39,291 nucleotides of DNA from Tannerellaceae bacterium (GCA_021204405.1 JAJPZJ010000122.1:1-39291), one strand, 5' to 3'; counted from the first letter of the stretch, positions 26,272 to 38,409 are shown. Notes: generated by a model not told the origin, from the letters alone. Numbers and translations: made by a program.

Positions 26272-27009
26272 TTATTGGTATTTTTCCCATAATGATGCAT
26301 AAATGATTTTTTGTGTCTGCTCAGCCATATGACGTAAATTTTTATTTGAATGCTCCTGGGTAAAGGTATCAATTGGATCATGGATAATTAATTCCATCCT
26401 ATGTCTCTTTATTTTAAAAGAATCAATAGGCAGCACATCAAAGGGACCATTCAATGTTAAAGGAACAATAGGTAATTGTTGATCTAAAGCCATTTGGAAA
26501 GCCCCTTTCTTAAAAGAAATCATTTTACCATCATAAGTACGGGATCCTTCCGGAAATATAGCAATAGAAGCACCGTTTCGTAAACGCTGTTCTGCTTGGG
26601 ATACACTTTGGGTAGCACTCTTTGGCGTAGAATTATTAACAAAAATAAAACCTGCAGCTCTGCAGGCAACTCCCACAAAAGGAATTTTGCCTATTCCGGC
26701 CTTCATAAACCATTTTATGGGAACGCCTAAAAATCCATAAATTAGAAAGATATCAAAAGCTCCCTGATGATTAGCAACAAAAATATAAGGTTGTTTTTTA
26801 ACTATTTTTTCCTTTCCTATGACTTTCACCGGACATAGAGCCAAGTAACATGTCAAACGAGACCAGATCATTCCGGGATAATAAGCGAATATTTTTTCTC
26901 CTCCCAACAAACATCCTACAATAACAGTTAAAGCTGTAATCAGGGTGAATATAAGAAATAAGGGTATAGCCACCAAACACAAATAAATTACGTAAAGAGT
27001 GCGCACCAT
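26272..27009 (-). CDS. plsC: 1-acyl-sn-glycerol-3-phosphate acyltransferase
   Basis: PlsC adds the second acyl chain to lysophosphatidic acid to make phosphatidic acid at the inner membrane. The 245-residue protein has a membrane-anchoring N-terminus (about 7-36), the catalytic HX4D motif NHQGAFD (H81, D86), and the substrate-binding FPEGSRT at 152-158. A related lysophospholipid acyltransferase role cannot be excluded. It is monocistronic, with a TATATTTG box 19 bases upstream of the ATG. Its stop lies four bases from that of the convergent Wzi-like gene, so the two transcripts probably overlap at their 3' ends. Confidence 0.93.
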   Translation of the reverse strand: MVRTLYVIYLCLVAIPLFLIFTLITALTVIVGCLLGGEKIFAYYPGMIWSRLTCYLALCPVKVIGKEKIVKKQPYIFVANHQGAFDIFLIYGFLGVPIKWFMKAGIGKIPFVGVACRAAGFIFVNNSTPKSATQSVSQAEQRLRNGASIAIFPEGSRTYDGKMISFKKGAFQMALDQQLPIVPLTLNGPFDVLPIDSFKIKRHRMELIIHDPIDTFTQEHSNKNLRHMAEQTQKIIYASLWEKYQ

Positions 27010-27028
27010 AGATTATTATATTATAATA

Positions 27029-27036
27029 CAAATATA
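27029..27036 (-). promoter_or_regulatory. Predicted -7 box of plsC
   Basis: The minus strand reads TATATTTG, a full TAnnTTTG match, 19 bases before the ATG. A TTTA lies about 19 bases further upstream, one base off the -33 consensus. Confidence 0.55.
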
Positions 27037-27142
27037 TAAGGTAAATTGCATGGAATAAATATTTTTATTCTAAAATATTTTTTGAATCGGGTTATTATTA
27101 CTTTATTTGTAGAAAAAAAATAATTATAAAATATCTATAACC

Positions 27143-27313
27143 ATGAATGAATTAATTAAAAATCTTGGAGTAATTGTTCTCCTTATCGGAGTAATTATTT
27201 TAACCGTTCCAGCTCTTATCGGAGGTATGAGTAATGCTATTCTTTTTATCGGATTAGGAGTTATTTTATTGGGATATCTTGGACATATTGTTATCAATAA
27301 AAAAGTGGAATAA
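27143..27313 (+). CDS. Small two-helix membrane protein, 56 residues
   Basis: I read this gene directly from the sequence; it is short enough to be missed by length cut-offs. The product starts MNELIKNLGVIVLLIGVIIL and ends NKKVE. Two hydrophobic helices at about 7-26 and 30-51 are separated by a GGMSN turn, with Lys near both ends. The pattern of small and aliphatic residues and the stop directly before a perfect terminator argue that it is real. A near-consensus promoter (TTTG at 27081, TTTATTTG at 27102-27109, spacer 17) precedes it. The function is unknown. Confidence 0.72.
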   Translation: MNELIKNLGVIVLLIGVIILTVPALIGGMSNAILFIGLGVILLGYLGHIVINKKVE

Positions 27314-27325
27314 GTTAATTCTTAA

Positions 27326-27374
27326 AGATATGAAAAAAGGGGTTATTAGTATAATAACCCCTTTTTTCATATCT
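27326..27374. terminator. Strong bidirectional terminator
   Basis: A perfect 23-bp stem (27326-27348 with 27352-27374) has a 3-base loop. Its A6/T6 tracts give a T-run after the GC core on both strands. It ends the small membrane protein gene on the plus strand and lies 25 bases past the DUF3467 stop on the minus strand. Confidence 0.9.
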
Positions 27375-27399
27375 ATCATCCTTGATTAACTAACTTTTT

Positions 27400-27711
27400 T
27401 CAGGCTTCCCCTTTCATTCCACCCATCGGAGGAATAAAATCATCAAATAGGGCAGTTTTTCCTGCTGCTGTCTGTTGTTCAAATTTCTCAATATTATCCT
27501 GTAAAGCAAGCAATAGTCTTTTTGCATTATCCGGAGTCAGGATTACCCTACTCTTTACTTTTGCTTTAGGTGCTCCTGGCACTACCCGAATAAAATCCAA
27601 TATAAATTCCGAGGAAGAATACGAAATTACAGCCAGATTAGCATAGGTACCCTGTGCCATTTCATCTGATAATTCCACTTGTATTTCATTTGCTGTCCGT
27701 TTATTCTCCAT
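27400..27711 (-). CDS. DUF3467 domain protein
   Basis: This 103-residue soluble protein belongs to the DUF3467 family. Its core runs from NEIQVELSDEMAQGTYANLAVI through SSSEFILDFIRVVPGAPKAKVKSRVILTPDNAKRLL to an acidic helix, with a Gly/Met-rich tail. The family is recurrently found just downstream of rpoC in Bacteroidota, but no function is established. The compact strand-rich fold and the conserved phrase ILDF suggest a small binding protein. It is 297 bases from rpoC and separated by a terminator, so it is likely transcribed on its own. Confidence 0.88.
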   Translation of the reverse strand: MENKRTANEIQVELSDEMAQGTYANLAVISYSSSEFILDFIRVVPGAPKAKVKSRVILTPDNAKRLLLALQDNIEKFEQQTAAGKTALFDDFIPPMGGMKGEA

Positions 27712-27956
27712 ATTTTATTCTTATAATAAGAGTTTCTTTATTGGCAAAATCGGTCACCTTCACAGGCAACCGATTTCAATTGTGTTTTAATTCTCAATTC
27801 TTTAGACCAATGTAAAAAAATTCTCAGTGTTTTTGTATTTAACTCAAATCCAGAAACTCTCCCAGATTCTCATTTAATTGCGTGTCCTACAAAAATAGGA
27901 TATTCCCATGAGATAGACAAATTTTTAATTATGAAAATACATTCGTTTGCTTCAAT

Positions 27957-27988
27957 AAAAAAGGTGATTCAGAAGAATCACCTTTTTT
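27957..27988 (-). terminator. Terminator of the rpoBC operon
   Basis: A 14-bp stem (AAAAAAGGTGATTC with GAATCACCTTTTTT) has a 4-base loop, 20 bases past the rpoC stop. It has T-runs on both strands and marks the end of the transcription/translation cluster. Confidence 0.88.
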
Positions 27989-28008
27989 ATATATGTATGA
28001 CCTTATTT

Positions 28009-31000
28009 TTATAGATCATTACCATCCATAGTACTGAAATCAACAACATTTTTCCGGTTCGCATAAATCCAGTCAAATTCTTCTTTCGCTCCTACTACTA
28101 ATTTGTCATAGTCACATAAACCTGTACCAGCCGGAATTAAATGTCCGCAAATAACATTTTCTTTCAAGCCTTCCAAACGATCTACTTTACCATTGATAGC
28201 AGCTTCATTCAAGACTTTAGTTGTTTCCTGGAAGGATGCCGCCGACATAAAACTATTCGTTTGTAATGCAGCACGTGTAATACCCTGAAGGATCTGGTTG
28301 GCTGTTGCAGGAATAGCATCTCTTACCTCTACCGGCTTCAGGTCACGGCGTTTCAACATACTATTTTCATCCCTCAACTTGCGCGCAGTTACAATTTGGC
28401 CAGCTTTTAGTGTCTGAGAATCTCCCGGATCCATTACAACTTTCTTGCCCCAGATACGGTCGTTTTCTTCCATAACTTCCAGCTTATCAACTACCTGTTG
28501 TTCAAGGAAGCGTGTATCACCCGGCTCTACAACTTCTACTTTACGCATCATCTGACGTACAATCACTTCAAAGTGTTTATCATTAATCTTCACACCTTGC
28601 AGACGATATACATCCTGAACCTCATTTACAATATATTCCTGCACGGCTGTAGGACCTTTGATAGCAAGAATATCCGAAGGAGTAATAGCACCGTCGGATA
28701 AAGGCATACCTGCACGGATATAATCGTTTTCCTGAACTAATAACTGTTTAGACAAAGGAACTATGTATTTCTTTACTTCACCAAGTTTGGAAGTTACCAT
28801 AATTTCACGATTACCTCGTTTAATTTTGCCAAAGCTAATTTCGCCGTCAATTTCAGAAACAACTGCCGGATTAGATGGATTACGCGCCTCAAATAACTCA
28901 GTTACACGAGGCAAACCACCGGTGATGTCACCTGTCTTTCCAACTGCACGTGGGATCTTAACCAATACTTCACCAACTTTTACATTATCACCATTCTCTT
29001 TGATAATATGGGCACCTAATGGTAAAGAATAGTTCTTCAGATAATTTCCATTATCATCAATAATATGGGCAGCCGGCACTTTCGTTTTGTCTTTAGATTC
29101 GATAATAACCTTCTCTTTCAAACCGGTTGTTTCGTCACTTTCAACTTTGTAAGTACTACCTTCAACCAGGCTCTCAAATTCAATCTTACCGGAAACCTCT
29201 GATACAATTACAGCATTAAATGGATCCCATTCTAAAATTACATTTCCTTTTTCAATTTTATCTCCATTATTGAAGAATAATTTTGAACCATAAGGAATAT
29301 TATGAGTAACCAATACAATTTTGGTATTCGGATCTACAATACGCATTTCAGCCAGTCGACTAACAACTACCTGGTGTTTTTTACCAGTAGCTTCATCTAT
29401 TGCATCCACGGCGCGTAGCTCTTCAATTTCAAGAATACCATCATATTTAGAGATTACGCTATTTTCTGTTGCGATATTAGAAGCAATACCTCCTACGTGG
29501 AATGTACGAAGTGTTAACTGTGTTCCCGGTTCACCGATCGACTGAGCAGCAATTACACCAACAACTTCACCTCGTTGAACCATTCGGCCTGTTGCCAGGT
29601 TACGTCCGTAACATTTTGCACAAACACCTTTTTTAGATTCACAAGTCAATACTGAACGAATTTCCACATTTTCAATTGGAGAACCCTGTATCAGTTTAGC
29701 TGCATCTTCCCGTATTTCTTCTCCTGCTTCCACAATTAATTCATTGGTTTGCGGATGGTGAATATCGTGAACAGATACACGACCCAAAATACGTTCGTAT
29801 AGGGAAGCAATAACCTCTTCGTTATTTTTAAGTTCTGTACATATCAGACCACGAAGTGTACCACAATCTTCTTCATTGATAATAACATCGTGAGAAACGT
29901 CTACCAGCCGACGAGTAAGATATCCTGCATCAGCTGTTTTCAAAGCAGTATCTGCCAAACCTTTACGAGCACCGTGTGTAGAGATAAAATACTCTAACAC
30001 TGATAGACCTTCTTTAAAGTTTGATAAGATCGGGTTTTCAATAATCTGTCCTCCTTCTGCCCCACTCTTCTGAGGTTTAGCCATCAAACCACGCATACCT
30101 GATAACTGACGGATCTGTTCTTTCGAACCACGGGCTCCCGAATCCATCATCATAAATACGGAGTTAAATCCGTCATTATCTTCAGTAAGTTTCTTAATAA
30201 GAATATTAGACAACTTACTATTTACGTGTGTCCATGTATCAATAATCTGGTTATAACGTTCGTTGAAGGTAATGAAACCCATACTATAGTTAGCCAGAAT
30301 CTGTTCAACTTCATCATAACCCTCTTTAATCAACTCCTCTTTTTCCGCAGGAATAAGTACATCGGCAAGGTTAAATGATAATCCACCTTTAAAGGCCATG
30401 TAATAACCTAGGTTCTTAATATCATCCAGGAATTGAGCTGTACGGGCAACCCCACATACTTTAATTACCTGACCGATAATATCGCGTAGGGATTTTTTAC
30501 CTAATACCTCATTTACATATCCTACTTCTTTTGGAACGAATTCATTTACCATTACACGCCCTACAGATGTTTCCACCATTACATGGACAGGATTGCCTTT
30601 TTTATCTATGTCGTCCACATATACCTTGATAGGAGTGTGGATGTCTACTTTCTTCTCATTATACGCAATGATAGCTTCTTCTACACCATAAAAGCGTAAA
30701 CCTTCACCCAATGTACCCGGACGCAATTTGGTAATATAATAAAGACCCAATACCATATCCTGTGAAGGAACAGTAATAGGGGCACCATTTGCCGGGTTCA
30801 GAATATTGTGTGAAGCTAACATTAACATTTGTGCCTCCAGTATAGCTTCATTCCCTAATGGTAAATGGACAGCCATCTGGTCACCGTCAAAGTCAGCATT
30901 GAAGGCAGTACAAGCCAATGGATGTAACTGAATAGCTTTTCCTTCGATTAATTTAGGCTGGAAAGCCTGAATACCTAAACGGTGCAGTGTTGGAGCACGG

Positions 31001-32301
31001 TTCAATAAGACGGGATGTCCTTTCATTACATATTCCAGAATATCCCATACGACAGGCTCTTTACGATCGACTATTTTCTTGGCAGACTTCACAGTCTTTA
31101 CAATACCTCTTTCGATCAATTTACGAATTACAAAAGGCTTGTAAAGTTCTGCTGCCATATTTTTAGGCAAACCGCATTCGTGCATTTTTAACTCTGGTCC
31201 CACTACAATTACAGAACGGGCAGAATAGTCAACACGTTTACCTAACAGGTTTTGACGGAAACGTCCTTGTTTACCTTTCAAATTATCAGAAAGAGATTTC
31301 AATGGGCGATTCGCATCTGTTTTAACTGCACTTAATTTACGTGAGTTATCAAATAGTGAATCTACAGCCTCCTGAAGCATACGTTTTTCATTACGCAAAA
31401 TAACTTCCGGAGCTTTGATATTGATCAATCTTTTCAAACGGTTATTACGAATAATAACACGACGATACAGATCATTCAGGTCAGATGTGGCAAAACGTCC
31501 TCCATCCAGTGGTACCAACGGGCGCAGTTCCGGTGGAATAACAGGAACAACTCTTACAATCATCCATTCAGGTTTATTCCGTCTACGTGAAGCACGAAAC
31601 GATTCTACTACCTGAAGACGTTTTAAAGCTTCATTTTTACGCTGCTGCGATCCGTCCGTACTTGCTTTATAACGAAGATCGTATGAAAGTGAATCCAGAT
31701 CCAGGCGTGCTAAAAGATCATATACAGCTTCTGCTCCGATCTTCGCAATGAATTTATTAGGATCACTATCATCAAGTAATTGATTTTCTCTTGGAAGATC
31801 ATCTAAAATCTGCAGATATTCTTCTTCGGATAACAAATCCATTTCAGCTACTGTATCTACACTTCCTGCCTGGATAACCACATAGCGCTCATAGTAAATG
31901 ATAGAATCCAGCTTTTTGGTAGGTAAGCCTAACAAATAGCCGATCTTATTAGGTAAAGAACGGAAATACCAGATATGCACAACAGGCACCACCAAATGGA
32001 TATGCCCCATACGCTCACGACGTACTTTTTTCTCCGTAACTTCCACCCCGCAACGGTCGCACACAATACCTTTATAACGAATACGTTTGTATTTTCCACA
32101 GTGGCATTCATAATCCTTAATAGGACCAAAAATACGTTCGCAGAAAAGCCCATCACGCTCTGGTTTATAGGTACGATAGTTGATCGTTTCCGGTTTAAAC
32201 ACCTCGCCGCTAGAGTTTTCCAGAATCTCCTCAGGGGATGCTAAACCAATGGTTATTTTTGAAAAGTTACTCTTTATCTTGTTTTCTTTTCTAAAAGCCA
32301 T
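28009..32301 (-). CDS. rpoC: DNA-directed RNA polymerase subunit beta prime
   Basis: This is the catalytic large subunit of RNA polymerase, 1430 residues. The N-terminal zinc ribbon is [13 protein letters not shown]...CDRCGVEV. The catalytic Mg-binding loop NADFDGD is at 468-474. A second zinc site [13 protein letters not shown] lies in the C-terminal half. The trigger-loop region and the bridge-helix segment ([19 protein letters not shown]) are intact. It follows rpoB by 72 bases, in which a weak 8-bp hairpin (32333-32359) can be drawn, and is followed by a terminator. Confidence 0.99.
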   Translation of the reverse strand: MAFRKENKIKSNFSKITIGLASPEEILENSSGEVFKPETINYRTYKPERDGLFCERIFGPIKDYECHCGKYKRIRYKGIVCDRCGVEVTEKKVRRERMGHIHLVVPVVHIWYFRSLPNKIGYLLGLPTKKLDSIIYYERYVVIQAGSVDTVAEMDLLSEEEYLQILDDLPRENQLLDDSDPNKFIAKIGAEAVYDLLARLDLDSLSYDLRYKASTDGSQQRKNEALKRLQVVESFRASRRRNKPEWMIVRVVPVIPPELRPLVPLDGGRFATSDLNDLYRRVIIRNNRLKRLINIKAPEVILRNEKRMLQEAVDSLFDNSRKLSAVKTDANRPLKSLSDNLKGKQGRFRQNLLGKRVDYSARSVIVVGPELKMHECGLPKNMAAELYKPFVIRKLIERGIVKTVKSAKKIVDRKEPVVWDILEYVMKGHPVLLNRAPTLHRLGIQAFQPKLIEGKAIQLHPLACTAFNADFDGDQMAVHLPLGNEAILEAQMLMLASHNILNPANGAPITVPSQDMVLGLYYITKLRPGTLGEGLRFYGVEEAIIAYNEKKVDIHTPIKVYVDDIDKKGNPVHVMVETSVGRVMVNEFVPKEVGYVNEVLGKKSLRDIIGQVIKVCGVARTAQFLDDIKNLGYYMAFKGGLSFNLADVLIPAEKEELIKEGYDEVEQILANYSMGFITFNERYNQIIDTWTHVNSKLSNILIKKLTEDNDGFNSVFMMMDSGARGSKEQIRQLSGMRGLMAKPQKSGAEGGQIIENPILSNFKEGLSVLEYFISTHGARKGLADTALKTADAGYLTRRLVDVSHDVIINEEDCGTLRGLICTELKNNEEVIASLYERILGRVSVHDIHHPQTNELIVEAGEEIREDAAKLIQGSPIENVEIRSVLTCESKKGVCAKCYGRNLATGRMVQRGEVVGVIAAQSIGEPGTQLTLRTFHVGGIASNIATENSVISKYDGILEIEELRAVDAIDEATGKKHQVVVSRLAEMRIVDPNTKIVLVTHNIPYGSKLFFNNGDKIEKGNVILEWDPFNAVIVSEVSGKIEFESLVEGSTYKVESDETTGLKEKVIIESKDKTKVPAAHIIDDNGNYLKNYSLPLGAHIIKENGDNVKVGEVLVKIPRAVGKTGDITGGLPRVTELFEARNPSNPAVVSEIDGEISFGKIKRGNREIMVTSKLGEVKKYIVPLSKQLLVQENDYIRAGMPLSDGAITPSDILAIKGPTAVQEYIVNEVQDVYRLQGVKINDKHFEVIVRQMMRKVEVVEPGDTRFLEQQVVDKLEVMEENDRIWGKKVVMDPGDSQTLKAGQIVTARKLRDENSMLKRRDLKPVEVRDAIPATANQILQGITRAALQTNSFMSAASFQETTKVLNEAAINGKVDRLEGLKENVICGHLIPAGTGLCDYDKLVVGAKEEFDWIYANRKNVVDFSTMDGNDL

Positions 32302-32373
32302 ATTATTTATTTATAAAGAGTTATCGATTTTAAAGGCAAAAACCCGAAGGCTTTGCCTTATATTGTTGTTGAA

Positions 32374-35300
32374 TTAATCCAGCGTGAAGCTCAAACCAAG
32401 ACCTCTAAGCTCGTGTAATAACACATTCAATGACTCAGGAATTCCCGGTTGTGGCATTGGATCACCTTTTACAATAGCTTCATAAGCTTTAGAACGTCCT
32501 ACTACGTCGTCAGACTTAATAGTCAGAATTTCCTGAAGGATATAAGCTGCACCGAAAGCTTCCAGTGCCCAAACCTCCATTTCTCCGAAACGTTGTCCCC
32601 CGAACTGAGCTTTACCTCCTAATGGCTGCTGAGTAATCAATGAATACGGTCCAATAGAACGAGCATGCATCTTATCATCAACCATATGGCCAAGTTTAAG
32701 GAAGTAAGTTACCCCTACTGTAGCCGGCTGGTCAAAACGCTCTCCGGTTTCCCCATCATGCAGATATGTCTTACCATAGCGGGGAATACCAGCTTTATCC
32801 GTCCATTCATTTAGGTCATCTAAATCAGCCCCGTCAAAGATCGGAGTAGCAAACTTCACATCCAGCGTATGACCGGCCCAACCTAATACAGCTTCAAAAA
32901 TTTGACCCAGGTTCATACGGGAAGGCACCCCTAACGGATTCAAACAGATATCAACCGGTGTTCCATCTTCAAGGAACGGCATATCTTCCTGACGAACGAT
33001 CTTTGATACAATACCTTTATTACCATGTCGACCTGCCATTTTATCTCCTACCTGAATTTTGCGCTTCTTAGCAATATATACTTTTGCCATCTGTACAATA
33101 CCAGTAGGAAGTTCATCACCGATAGTCAGGTCAAACTTCTTTCGTCTTAATTCGGCATCCAGTTCTTTATATTTCCTCAGGTAGTTTAAAACTACTTTTT
33201 TGATCAGATCATTTGTATGTTCATCAGCAGTCCATTGACTTACCTCCACAATATTGTAATCAAGATCTTCCAATACTTTACGGGTAAACTTAGCACCTTT
33301 TGCTACAACCTCCGTATTCATAAAATCTTTTACTCCCTGTGAAGGCTTTCCGTTGGTAAGAATTACAAGTTTATCAACCAACAACACCTTCAGGTCTGCT
33401 AATTTCTTTTCGTACTCTCCATCCAGTTTAGGTAAGATTACTTTATCAGTCAATCTTGATTTACGTTTCTTAACTGCCTTAGAGAACAAACAAGTATCGA
33501 TAACAACCCCATGTAAAGAAGGAATCGCTTTCAAAGATGCATCTTTTACATCGCCCGCTTTGTCACCAAAGATCGCACGTAAAAGTTTTTCTTCCGGCGA
33601 AGGATCAGATTCTCCTTTCGGAGTGATCTTACCAATCAGTATATCACCGGACTGGATACGTGCACCAATCCGCACAATACCTCTTTCATCCAAATCTTTA
33701 GTAGCTTCTTCACTTACATTCGGAATATCAGAAGTAAGCTCTTCCATACCGCGTTTGGTTTCACGTACTTCCAGGATATATTCATCTACATGTACAGATG
33801 TAAAAAAGTCTTCACGAACCATGCGTTCGTTCAACACGATAGCATCTTCATAGTTATAACCTTTCCATGGCATATAAGCAACCTTCACATTCCGTCCTAA
33901 AGCTAATTCACCCAATTGAGTAGAATAACCTTCTGTCAGGATCTGGCCTGCTTCCACCCGGTCACCGCGATTACAAATCGGACGTAAGTCTACTGTTGTA
34001 CTCTGGTTCGTTTTACGCCATTTCGGAATAACATATGTTTTAACCGCATCTTCAAAGCTCACAAATTCTTCATCTTCCGAGCGGTCATATTTAATTTTAA
34101 TACAAGTTGCATCTACATATACAACTTCACCGGCACGTTCTGCTATGATCTGTGTACGTGAATCGCGAGCAACCTGTCCTTCAATACCTGTACCCACAAT
34201 AGGTGAATCTGTACGCAACAGAGGTACTGCCTGGCGCATCATGTTAGATCCCATCAATGCACGGTTAGCATCGTCATGTTCCAAGAAAGGAATCAAGGAA
34301 GCAGCAATGGAAGCGATCTGCGTAGGAGATACATCTATCAAATTGACTTCTCCCGGATCCACTACCGGGAAATCAGCCTCATGTCTTGATTTAACACGAT
34401 CACGGATAAATTTACCTTCATCATTCAAAGGAGCATTTCCCTGTGCAATGATCATTTTCTCTTCTTCTTCAGCTGTATAGTATTGCAAACCTTCAGGTGT
34501 AAAGTCAACTTTACCGTTTTCTACCCGACGATAAGGAGTTGTAATAAAACCAAGTTCATTGATCTTAGCATATACACATAAAGAAGAGATCAAACCGATG
34601 TTAGGTCCTTCCGGTGTTTCAATAGGACACAAACGTCCGTAATGAGTATAGTGAATGTCACGAACCTCGAAGCCGGCACGTTCTCTTGAAAGACCACCCG
34701 GTCCTAATGCTGAAAGACGACGTTTGTGTGTAATCTCAGCCAGCGGGTTTGTCTGGTCCATAAACTGTGAAAGTGCATTCGTTCCAAAGAATGAATTCAC
34801 CACAGAAGAGATCGTTTTGGTATTAATAAGGTCAATAGGTGTGAAGACCTCATTATCACGAACGTTCATACGCTCCCGTACTGTACGCGACATACGTACA
34901 AGTCCTATACCAAACTGGTTATATAACTGCTCGCCAACTGTACGTACACGACGGTTACTTAAGTGGTCGATATCATCCACAATAGCTTTTGAATTGATCA
35001 ATTCAATAAGATATTTGATGATCTCGATTATATCTTCTTTTGTTAATACCTTAGTATCTTCACTGGTAGTAAGGTTTAACTTCTTATTAATTCTGTAACG
35101 TCCTACTTCTCCCAGATCATAACGTTTTTCCGAGAAGAACAGGTTTGTAATTACTTCACGGGCACTTACTTCATCTGCAGGTTCTGCATTTCTCAACTGC
35201 CTGTAAATATATAATGCTGCTTCCTTCTCTGAGTTACTTGGGTCTTTCTGCAGGGTATTGTAAATGATTGCAAAATCAGCCAGATTCTGGTCTTCCCGGT

Positions 35301-36186
35301 GCAACAAAATATTGTGCGTTCCCGATTCCAGAATAGCCTCAATATTGTCGCTATCCAATATGGATTCACGGTCAATAATCACATCATTACGTTCAATAGA
35401 AACAACCTCACCAGTATCTTCATCGACAAAGTCTTCCACCCATGTTTTCAGTACGCGGGCAGCTAATTTACGGCCGATATATTTCTTCAGATTGGTTTTG
35501 GTTACTTTTACTTCTTCTGCAAGATTGAATATTTCCAGAATATCCCTATCGCTTTCAAACCCAATAGCTCTTAAAAGAGTTGTTACAGGCAATTTCTTTT
35601 TACGGTCGATATAAGCATACATCACATTGTTAATGTCTGTAGCAAATTCGATCCATGAACCTTTAAAAGGAATAATACGGGCAGAATAAAGTTTAGCACC
35701 GTTAGCATGTGTGCTCTGGCCAAAGAATACTCCTGGTGAACGGTGTAACTGAGATACAACAACACGCTCTGCACCATTGATAACGAATGTACCTTTTTCC
35801 GTCATATAAGGAATAGGCCCCAGATATACATCCTGAATAACTGTATCAAAGTCTTCATGATCCGGATCCGTACAGTACAATTTTAACTTTGCTTTTAAAG
35901 GGATACTATATGTCAGTCCACGTGCAATACACTCATCGATTGTATAACGCGGAGGATCAATATAGTAATCTAAAAACTCTAACATAAAATTGTTACGGGT
36001 ATCTGCGATAGGAAAGTTTTCTACAAATACCTTATACAATCCCTCTTTCTTTCTCTTTTCAGGAGGAGTGTCAAGTTGGAGAAAGTCTTGGAATGACTTC
36101 AATTGTACTTCGAGAAAGTCTGGATAAGGAAGTGGATTCTTAATCGAAGCAAAATTAACTCTTTGGTTTTCAGCTGTTAAAGACAT
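32374..36186 (-). CDS. rpoB: DNA-directed RNA polymerase subunit beta
   Basis: The 1270-residue beta subunit completes the RNA polymerase active centre with rpoC. The rifampicin-binding cluster reads [20 protein letters not shown]477, H487 and S492 correspond to E. coli D516, H526 and S531, so the common resistance substitutions are absent at these three positions. The C-terminus includes [10 protein letters not shown] and the [20 protein letters not shown] motif before the clamp-contacting end. It starts 107 bases after rplL, behind a terminator-like hairpin, and is co-directional with rpoC. Confidence 0.99.
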   Translation of the reverse strand: MSLTAENQRVNFASIKNPLPYPDFLEVQLKSFQDFLQLDTPPEKRKKEGLYKVFVENFPIADTRNNFMLEFLDYYIDPPRYTIDECIARGLTYSIPLKAKLKLYCTDPDHEDFDTVIQDVYLGPIPYMTEKGTFVINGAERVVVSQLHRSPGVFFGQSTHANGAKLYSARIIPFKGSWIEFATDINNVMYAYIDRKKKLPVTTLLRAIGFESDRDILEIFNLAEEVKVTKTNLKKYIGRKLAARVLKTWVEDFVDEDTGEVVSIERNDVIIDRESILDSDNIEAILESGTHNILLHREDQNLADFAIIYNTLQKDPSNSEKEAALYIYRQLRNAEPADEVSAREVITNLFFSEKRYDLGEVGRYRINKKLNLTTSEDTKVLTKEDIIEIIKYLIELINSKAIVDDIDHLSNRRVRTVGEQLYNQFGIGLVRMSRTVRERMNVRDNEVFTPIDLINTKTISSVVNSFFGTNALSQFMDQTNPLAEITHKRRLSALGPGGLSRERAGFEVRDIHYTHYGRLCPIETPEGPNIGLISSLCVYAKINELGFITTPYRRVENGKVDFTPEGLQYYTAEEEEKMIIAQGNAPLNDEGKFIRDRVKSRHEADFPVVDPGEVNLIDVSPTQIASIAASLIPFLEHDDANRALMGSNMMRQAVPLLRTDSPIVGTGIEGQVARDSRTQIIAERAGEVVYVDATCIKIKYDRSEDEEFVSFEDAVKTYVIPKWRKTNQSTTVDLRPICNRGDRVEAGQILTEGYSTQLGELALGRNVKVAYMPWKGYNYEDAIVLNERMVREDFFTSVHVDEYILEVRETKRGMEELTSDIPNVSEEATKDLDERGIVRIGARIQSGDILIGKITPKGESDPSPEEKLLRAIFGDKAGDVKDASLKAIPSLHGVVIDTCLFSKAVKKRKSRLTDKVILPKLDGEYEKKLADLKVLLVDKLVILTNGKPSQGVKDFMNTEVVAKGAKFTRKVLEDLDYNIVEVSQWTADEHTNDLIKKVVLNYLRKYKELDAELRRKKFDLTIGDELPTGIVQMAKVYIAKKRKIQVGDKMAGRHGNKGIVSKIVRQEDMPFLEDGTPVDICLNPLGVPSRMNLGQIFEAVLGWAGHTLDVKFATPIFDGADLDDLNEWTDKAGIPRYGKTYLHDGETGERFDQPATVGVTYFLKLGHMVDDKMHARSIGPYSLITQQPLGGKAQFGGQRFGEMEVWALEAFGAAYILQEILTIKSDDVVGRSKAYEAIVKGDPMPQPGIPESLNVLLHELRGLGLSFTLD

Positions 36187-36226
36187 CTAATAAGGAATTT
36201 ATTGAACTTAATGAAATTATAGACAC

Positions 36227-36285
36227 AAAAAGGTTAAGAATCCCCTTTTAAGAAGATTCTTAACCAAATCACCTGGTAACCAGGT
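36227..36285 (-). terminator. Hairpins between rplL and rpoB, probable attenuator
   Basis: Read on the minus strand, a small hairpin (ACCTGG-TTA-CCAGGT, 36285-36271) is followed by an 11-bp stem (GGTTAAGAATC with GATTCTTAACC, 36265-36232, 12-base loop) and then TTTTT. The second structure has the form of an intrinsic terminator inside the operon. A partly read-through terminator at this site is known in E. coli and lowers rpoBC relative to the ribosomal genes. Confidence 0.7.
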
Positions 36286-36293
36286 TATAAATA

Positions 36294-36671
36294 TTATTTA
36301 AGCTCAACTTCAGCTCCAGCTTCTTCCAAGCTTTTCTTTAATCCTTCTGCTTCAGCTTTAGCCATTCCTTCTTTGATGTTGCTAGGAGCACCATCAACTA
36401 AATCTTTAGCTTCTTTCAAACCAAGACCAGTAAGTTCTTTTACTAACTTAACAATAGCCAGTTTATTAGCACCAGGAGCTTTCAATACAACATCGAAAGA
36501 AGTTTTTTCTTCTTCTGCAGCAGCACCAGCACCAGCGCCCGGAGCAGCAACCGCAACAGCTGCAGCAGCAGGTTCGATTCCGTATTCGTCTTTAAGGATA
36601 GTTGCTAATTCGCTAATTTCTTTTACGGTCAAGTTTACTAATTGTTCTGCAAAAGCTTTCAAATCTGCCAT
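36294..36671 (-). CDS. rplL: 50S ribosomal protein L7/L12
   Basis: L7/L12 forms the flexible stalk that recruits translational GTPases. The 125-residue protein has an N-terminal dimerisation domain (1-33), an Ala/Gly/Val-rich hinge (about 35-52) and a C-terminal factor-binding domain with [15 protein letters not shown]. It lies 42 bases after rplJ, its stalk partner. The terminator-like hairpin before rpoB follows it. Confidence 0.98.
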   Translation of the reverse strand: MADLKAFAEQLVNLTVKEISELATILKDEYGIEPAAAAVAVAAPGAGAGAAAEEEKTSFDVVLKAPGANKLAIVKLVKELTGLGLKEAKDLVDGAPSNIKEGMAKAEAEGLKKSLEEAGAEVELK

Positions 36672-36713
36672 TTTTGTATGATTTAAATGATTATTATCTG
36701 TATAAATTAAAAA

Positions 36714-37238
36714 TTATCTTTCTTCCAGAGTTTTCAAAACTCCTACTAATGTTTGTCCTGAAGACTGAAGAGCAGAAACCACGTTCTTCGCCGGAGATTG
36801 CAACAAAGCAACCACATCTGCAATAAGTTCGTTTTTGCTCTTGATATTTACCAAAGCCTCCAGGTTTTCAGCACCTACATAGAAGCTTTCCTGTACATAG
36901 GCAGCTTTCAACTGAGGTTTACCTTTACCTTTCGTATCTTTAGTAAAATCTTTAATCAAGCGGGCAGGTCCGTTAGCCGCCTGTGAGAACATCACAGCTG
37001 TATTGCCTTTTAAAGCATTAAATAGAGGTGAATAATCACCTTCTACATTTTCCAATGCTCTTTTCAACAAGCTGTTTTTAACAACCATCAATTTAACTTC
37101 TCTCTTGAAACATTCTCTTCTCAGGGCAGAAGTTTTTTCCGCATCCAGAGCTTCGATATCAGTAAGGTAGAAGTAAGGATACTCCTGAAGAGTTCCTGTC
37201 AGTTGTTCTATAATTGCGCTTTTATCTTCCTTTCTCAT
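36714..37238 (-). CDS. rplJ: 50S ribosomal protein L10
   Basis: L10 anchors the L7/L12 dimers to 23S rRNA. The 174 residues start MRKEDKSAIIEQLTG and include FKREVKLMVVKNSLLKRAL and FKDTKGK-type basic segments; the C-terminal helix (about 140-174) is the L7/L12 docking site. It lies only 14 bases after rplA, so the long L10-binding leader seen in E. coli has no room here unless it lies inside rplA. Confidence 0.98.
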   Translation of the reverse strand: MRKEDKSAIIEQLTGTLQEYPYFYLTDIEALDAEKTSALRRECFKREVKLMVVKNSLLKRALENVEGDYSPLFNALKGNTAVMFSQAANGPARLIKDFTKDTKGKGKPQLKAAYVQESFYVGAENLEALVNIKSKNELIADVVALLQSPAKNVVSALQSSGQTLVGVLKTLEER

Positions 37239-37252
37239 TGTCCAATCCTTTT

Positions 37253-37951
37253 TTAGTTTTCATCAACTGATTTTGGGTCAATTTTAATACCCGGACTCAT
37301 TGTACTTGAAAGATAAATGCTCTTTACATATGTACCTTTAGCAGCAGATGGTTTTAATTTGATCAGCGTAGAAATAAATTCCTTTGCATTCTCACGGATC
37401 TGATCAGGAGTAAAAGATACTTTACCTACCGAAGTATGTACAATACCTGTTTTATCAACTTTAAAGTCGATTTTACCCTGTTTAACCTCTTTCACTGCAT
37501 TACCTATCTCATTGGTAACAGTACCGCTTTTAGGGTTAGGCATCAAACCGCGAGGACCTAATACTCTACCTAAAGCACCAATTTTACCCATAATAGAAGG
37601 CATTGTAATGATAACATCGATATCAGTCCAACCACCTTTGATTTTGTTTATGTACTCATCCAGTCCGACATAGTCAGCACCAGCAGCAGTAGCTTCAGCT
37701 TCCTTGTCCGGTGTACATAATGCAAGAACCCTTACCTGCTTACCAGTTCCGTGAGGTAATGAAACCACACCTCTCACCATTTGATTAGCCTTACGGGGAT
37801 CTACACCTAAACGGACATCTACATCAACAGAAGCGTCGAATTTAGTGGTAGTAATTTCTTTTACTAACGCTGAAGCTTCCTTTAATGTATATGATTTCCC
37901 AGCTTCAATCTTGCCCAAAGCCAACTTTTGATTTTTTGTAAGTTTACTCAT
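37253..37951 (-). CDS. rplA: 50S ribosomal protein L1
   Basis: L1 forms the mobile stalk at the E site and often represses its own operon. The 232 residues contain the signature [15 protein letters not shown] and the two-domain layout of the family. It follows rplK by 14 bases. I did not recognise an L1-binding mimic in the 65 bases before rplK. Confidence 0.98.
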   Translation of the reverse strand: MSKLTKNQKLALGKIEAGKSYTLKEASALVKEITTTKFDASVDVDVRLGVDPRKANQMVRGVVSLPHGTGKQVRVLALCTPDKEAEATAAGADYVGLDEYINKIKGGWTDIDVIITMPSIMGKIGALGRVLGPRGLMPNPKSGTVTNEIGNAVKEVKQGKIDFKVDKTGIVHTSVGKVSFTPDQIRENAKEFISTLIKLKPSAAKGTYVKSIYLSSTMSPGIKIDPKSVDEN

Positions 37952-37965
37952 CTGAATTGAAGTTT

Positions 37966-38409
37966 TTAATTATTAACCGGGAAAGTCCCTTTAACAGTGA
38001 TCCCCATACTTCTGGCTGTTCCGGCAACCATTCTCATGGCCGATTCAACAGTGAAACAGTTCAGATCGACCAACTTGTCTTCTGCAATTGCCTTTACCTG
38101 TTCCCAGGTAATTTCCGCAATTTTCTTACGGTTAGGCTCAGCAGAACCACTCTTCTGTTTAGCAGCTTCCAACAATTGGATCGCTACAGGAGGAGTTTTA
38201 ACAACAAAGTCGAATGACTTATCAGCATAATAAGTAATTACCACAGGTAATGCCTTACCAGCCTTGTCCTGGGTTCTGGCATTAAATTGCTTGCAAAACT
38301 CCATAATATTAATACCCTTAGAACCTAAGGCAGGTCCTACTGGGGGAGAAGGGTTTGCTGCTCCTCCTTTAATCTGCAATTTGATTTGTCCAGCAACTTC
38401 TTTAGCCAT
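37966..38409 (-). CDS. rplK: 50S ribosomal protein L11
   Basis: L11 binds the GTPase-associated centre of 23S rRNA. The 147-residue protein begins [16 protein letters not shown] and has the proline-rich switch [13 protein letters not shown] and KQFNART in its N-terminal domain, and the rRNA-binding domain with [10 protein letters not shown] at the end. It follows nusG by 65 bases. Confidence 0.98.
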   Translation of the reverse strand: MAKEVAGQIKLQIKGGAANPSPPVGPALGSKGINIMEFCKQFNARTQDKAGKALPVVITYYADKSFDFVVKTPPVAIQLLEAAKQKSGSAEPNRKKIAEITWEQVKAIAEDKLVDLNCFTVESAMRMVAGTARSMGITVKGTFPVNN

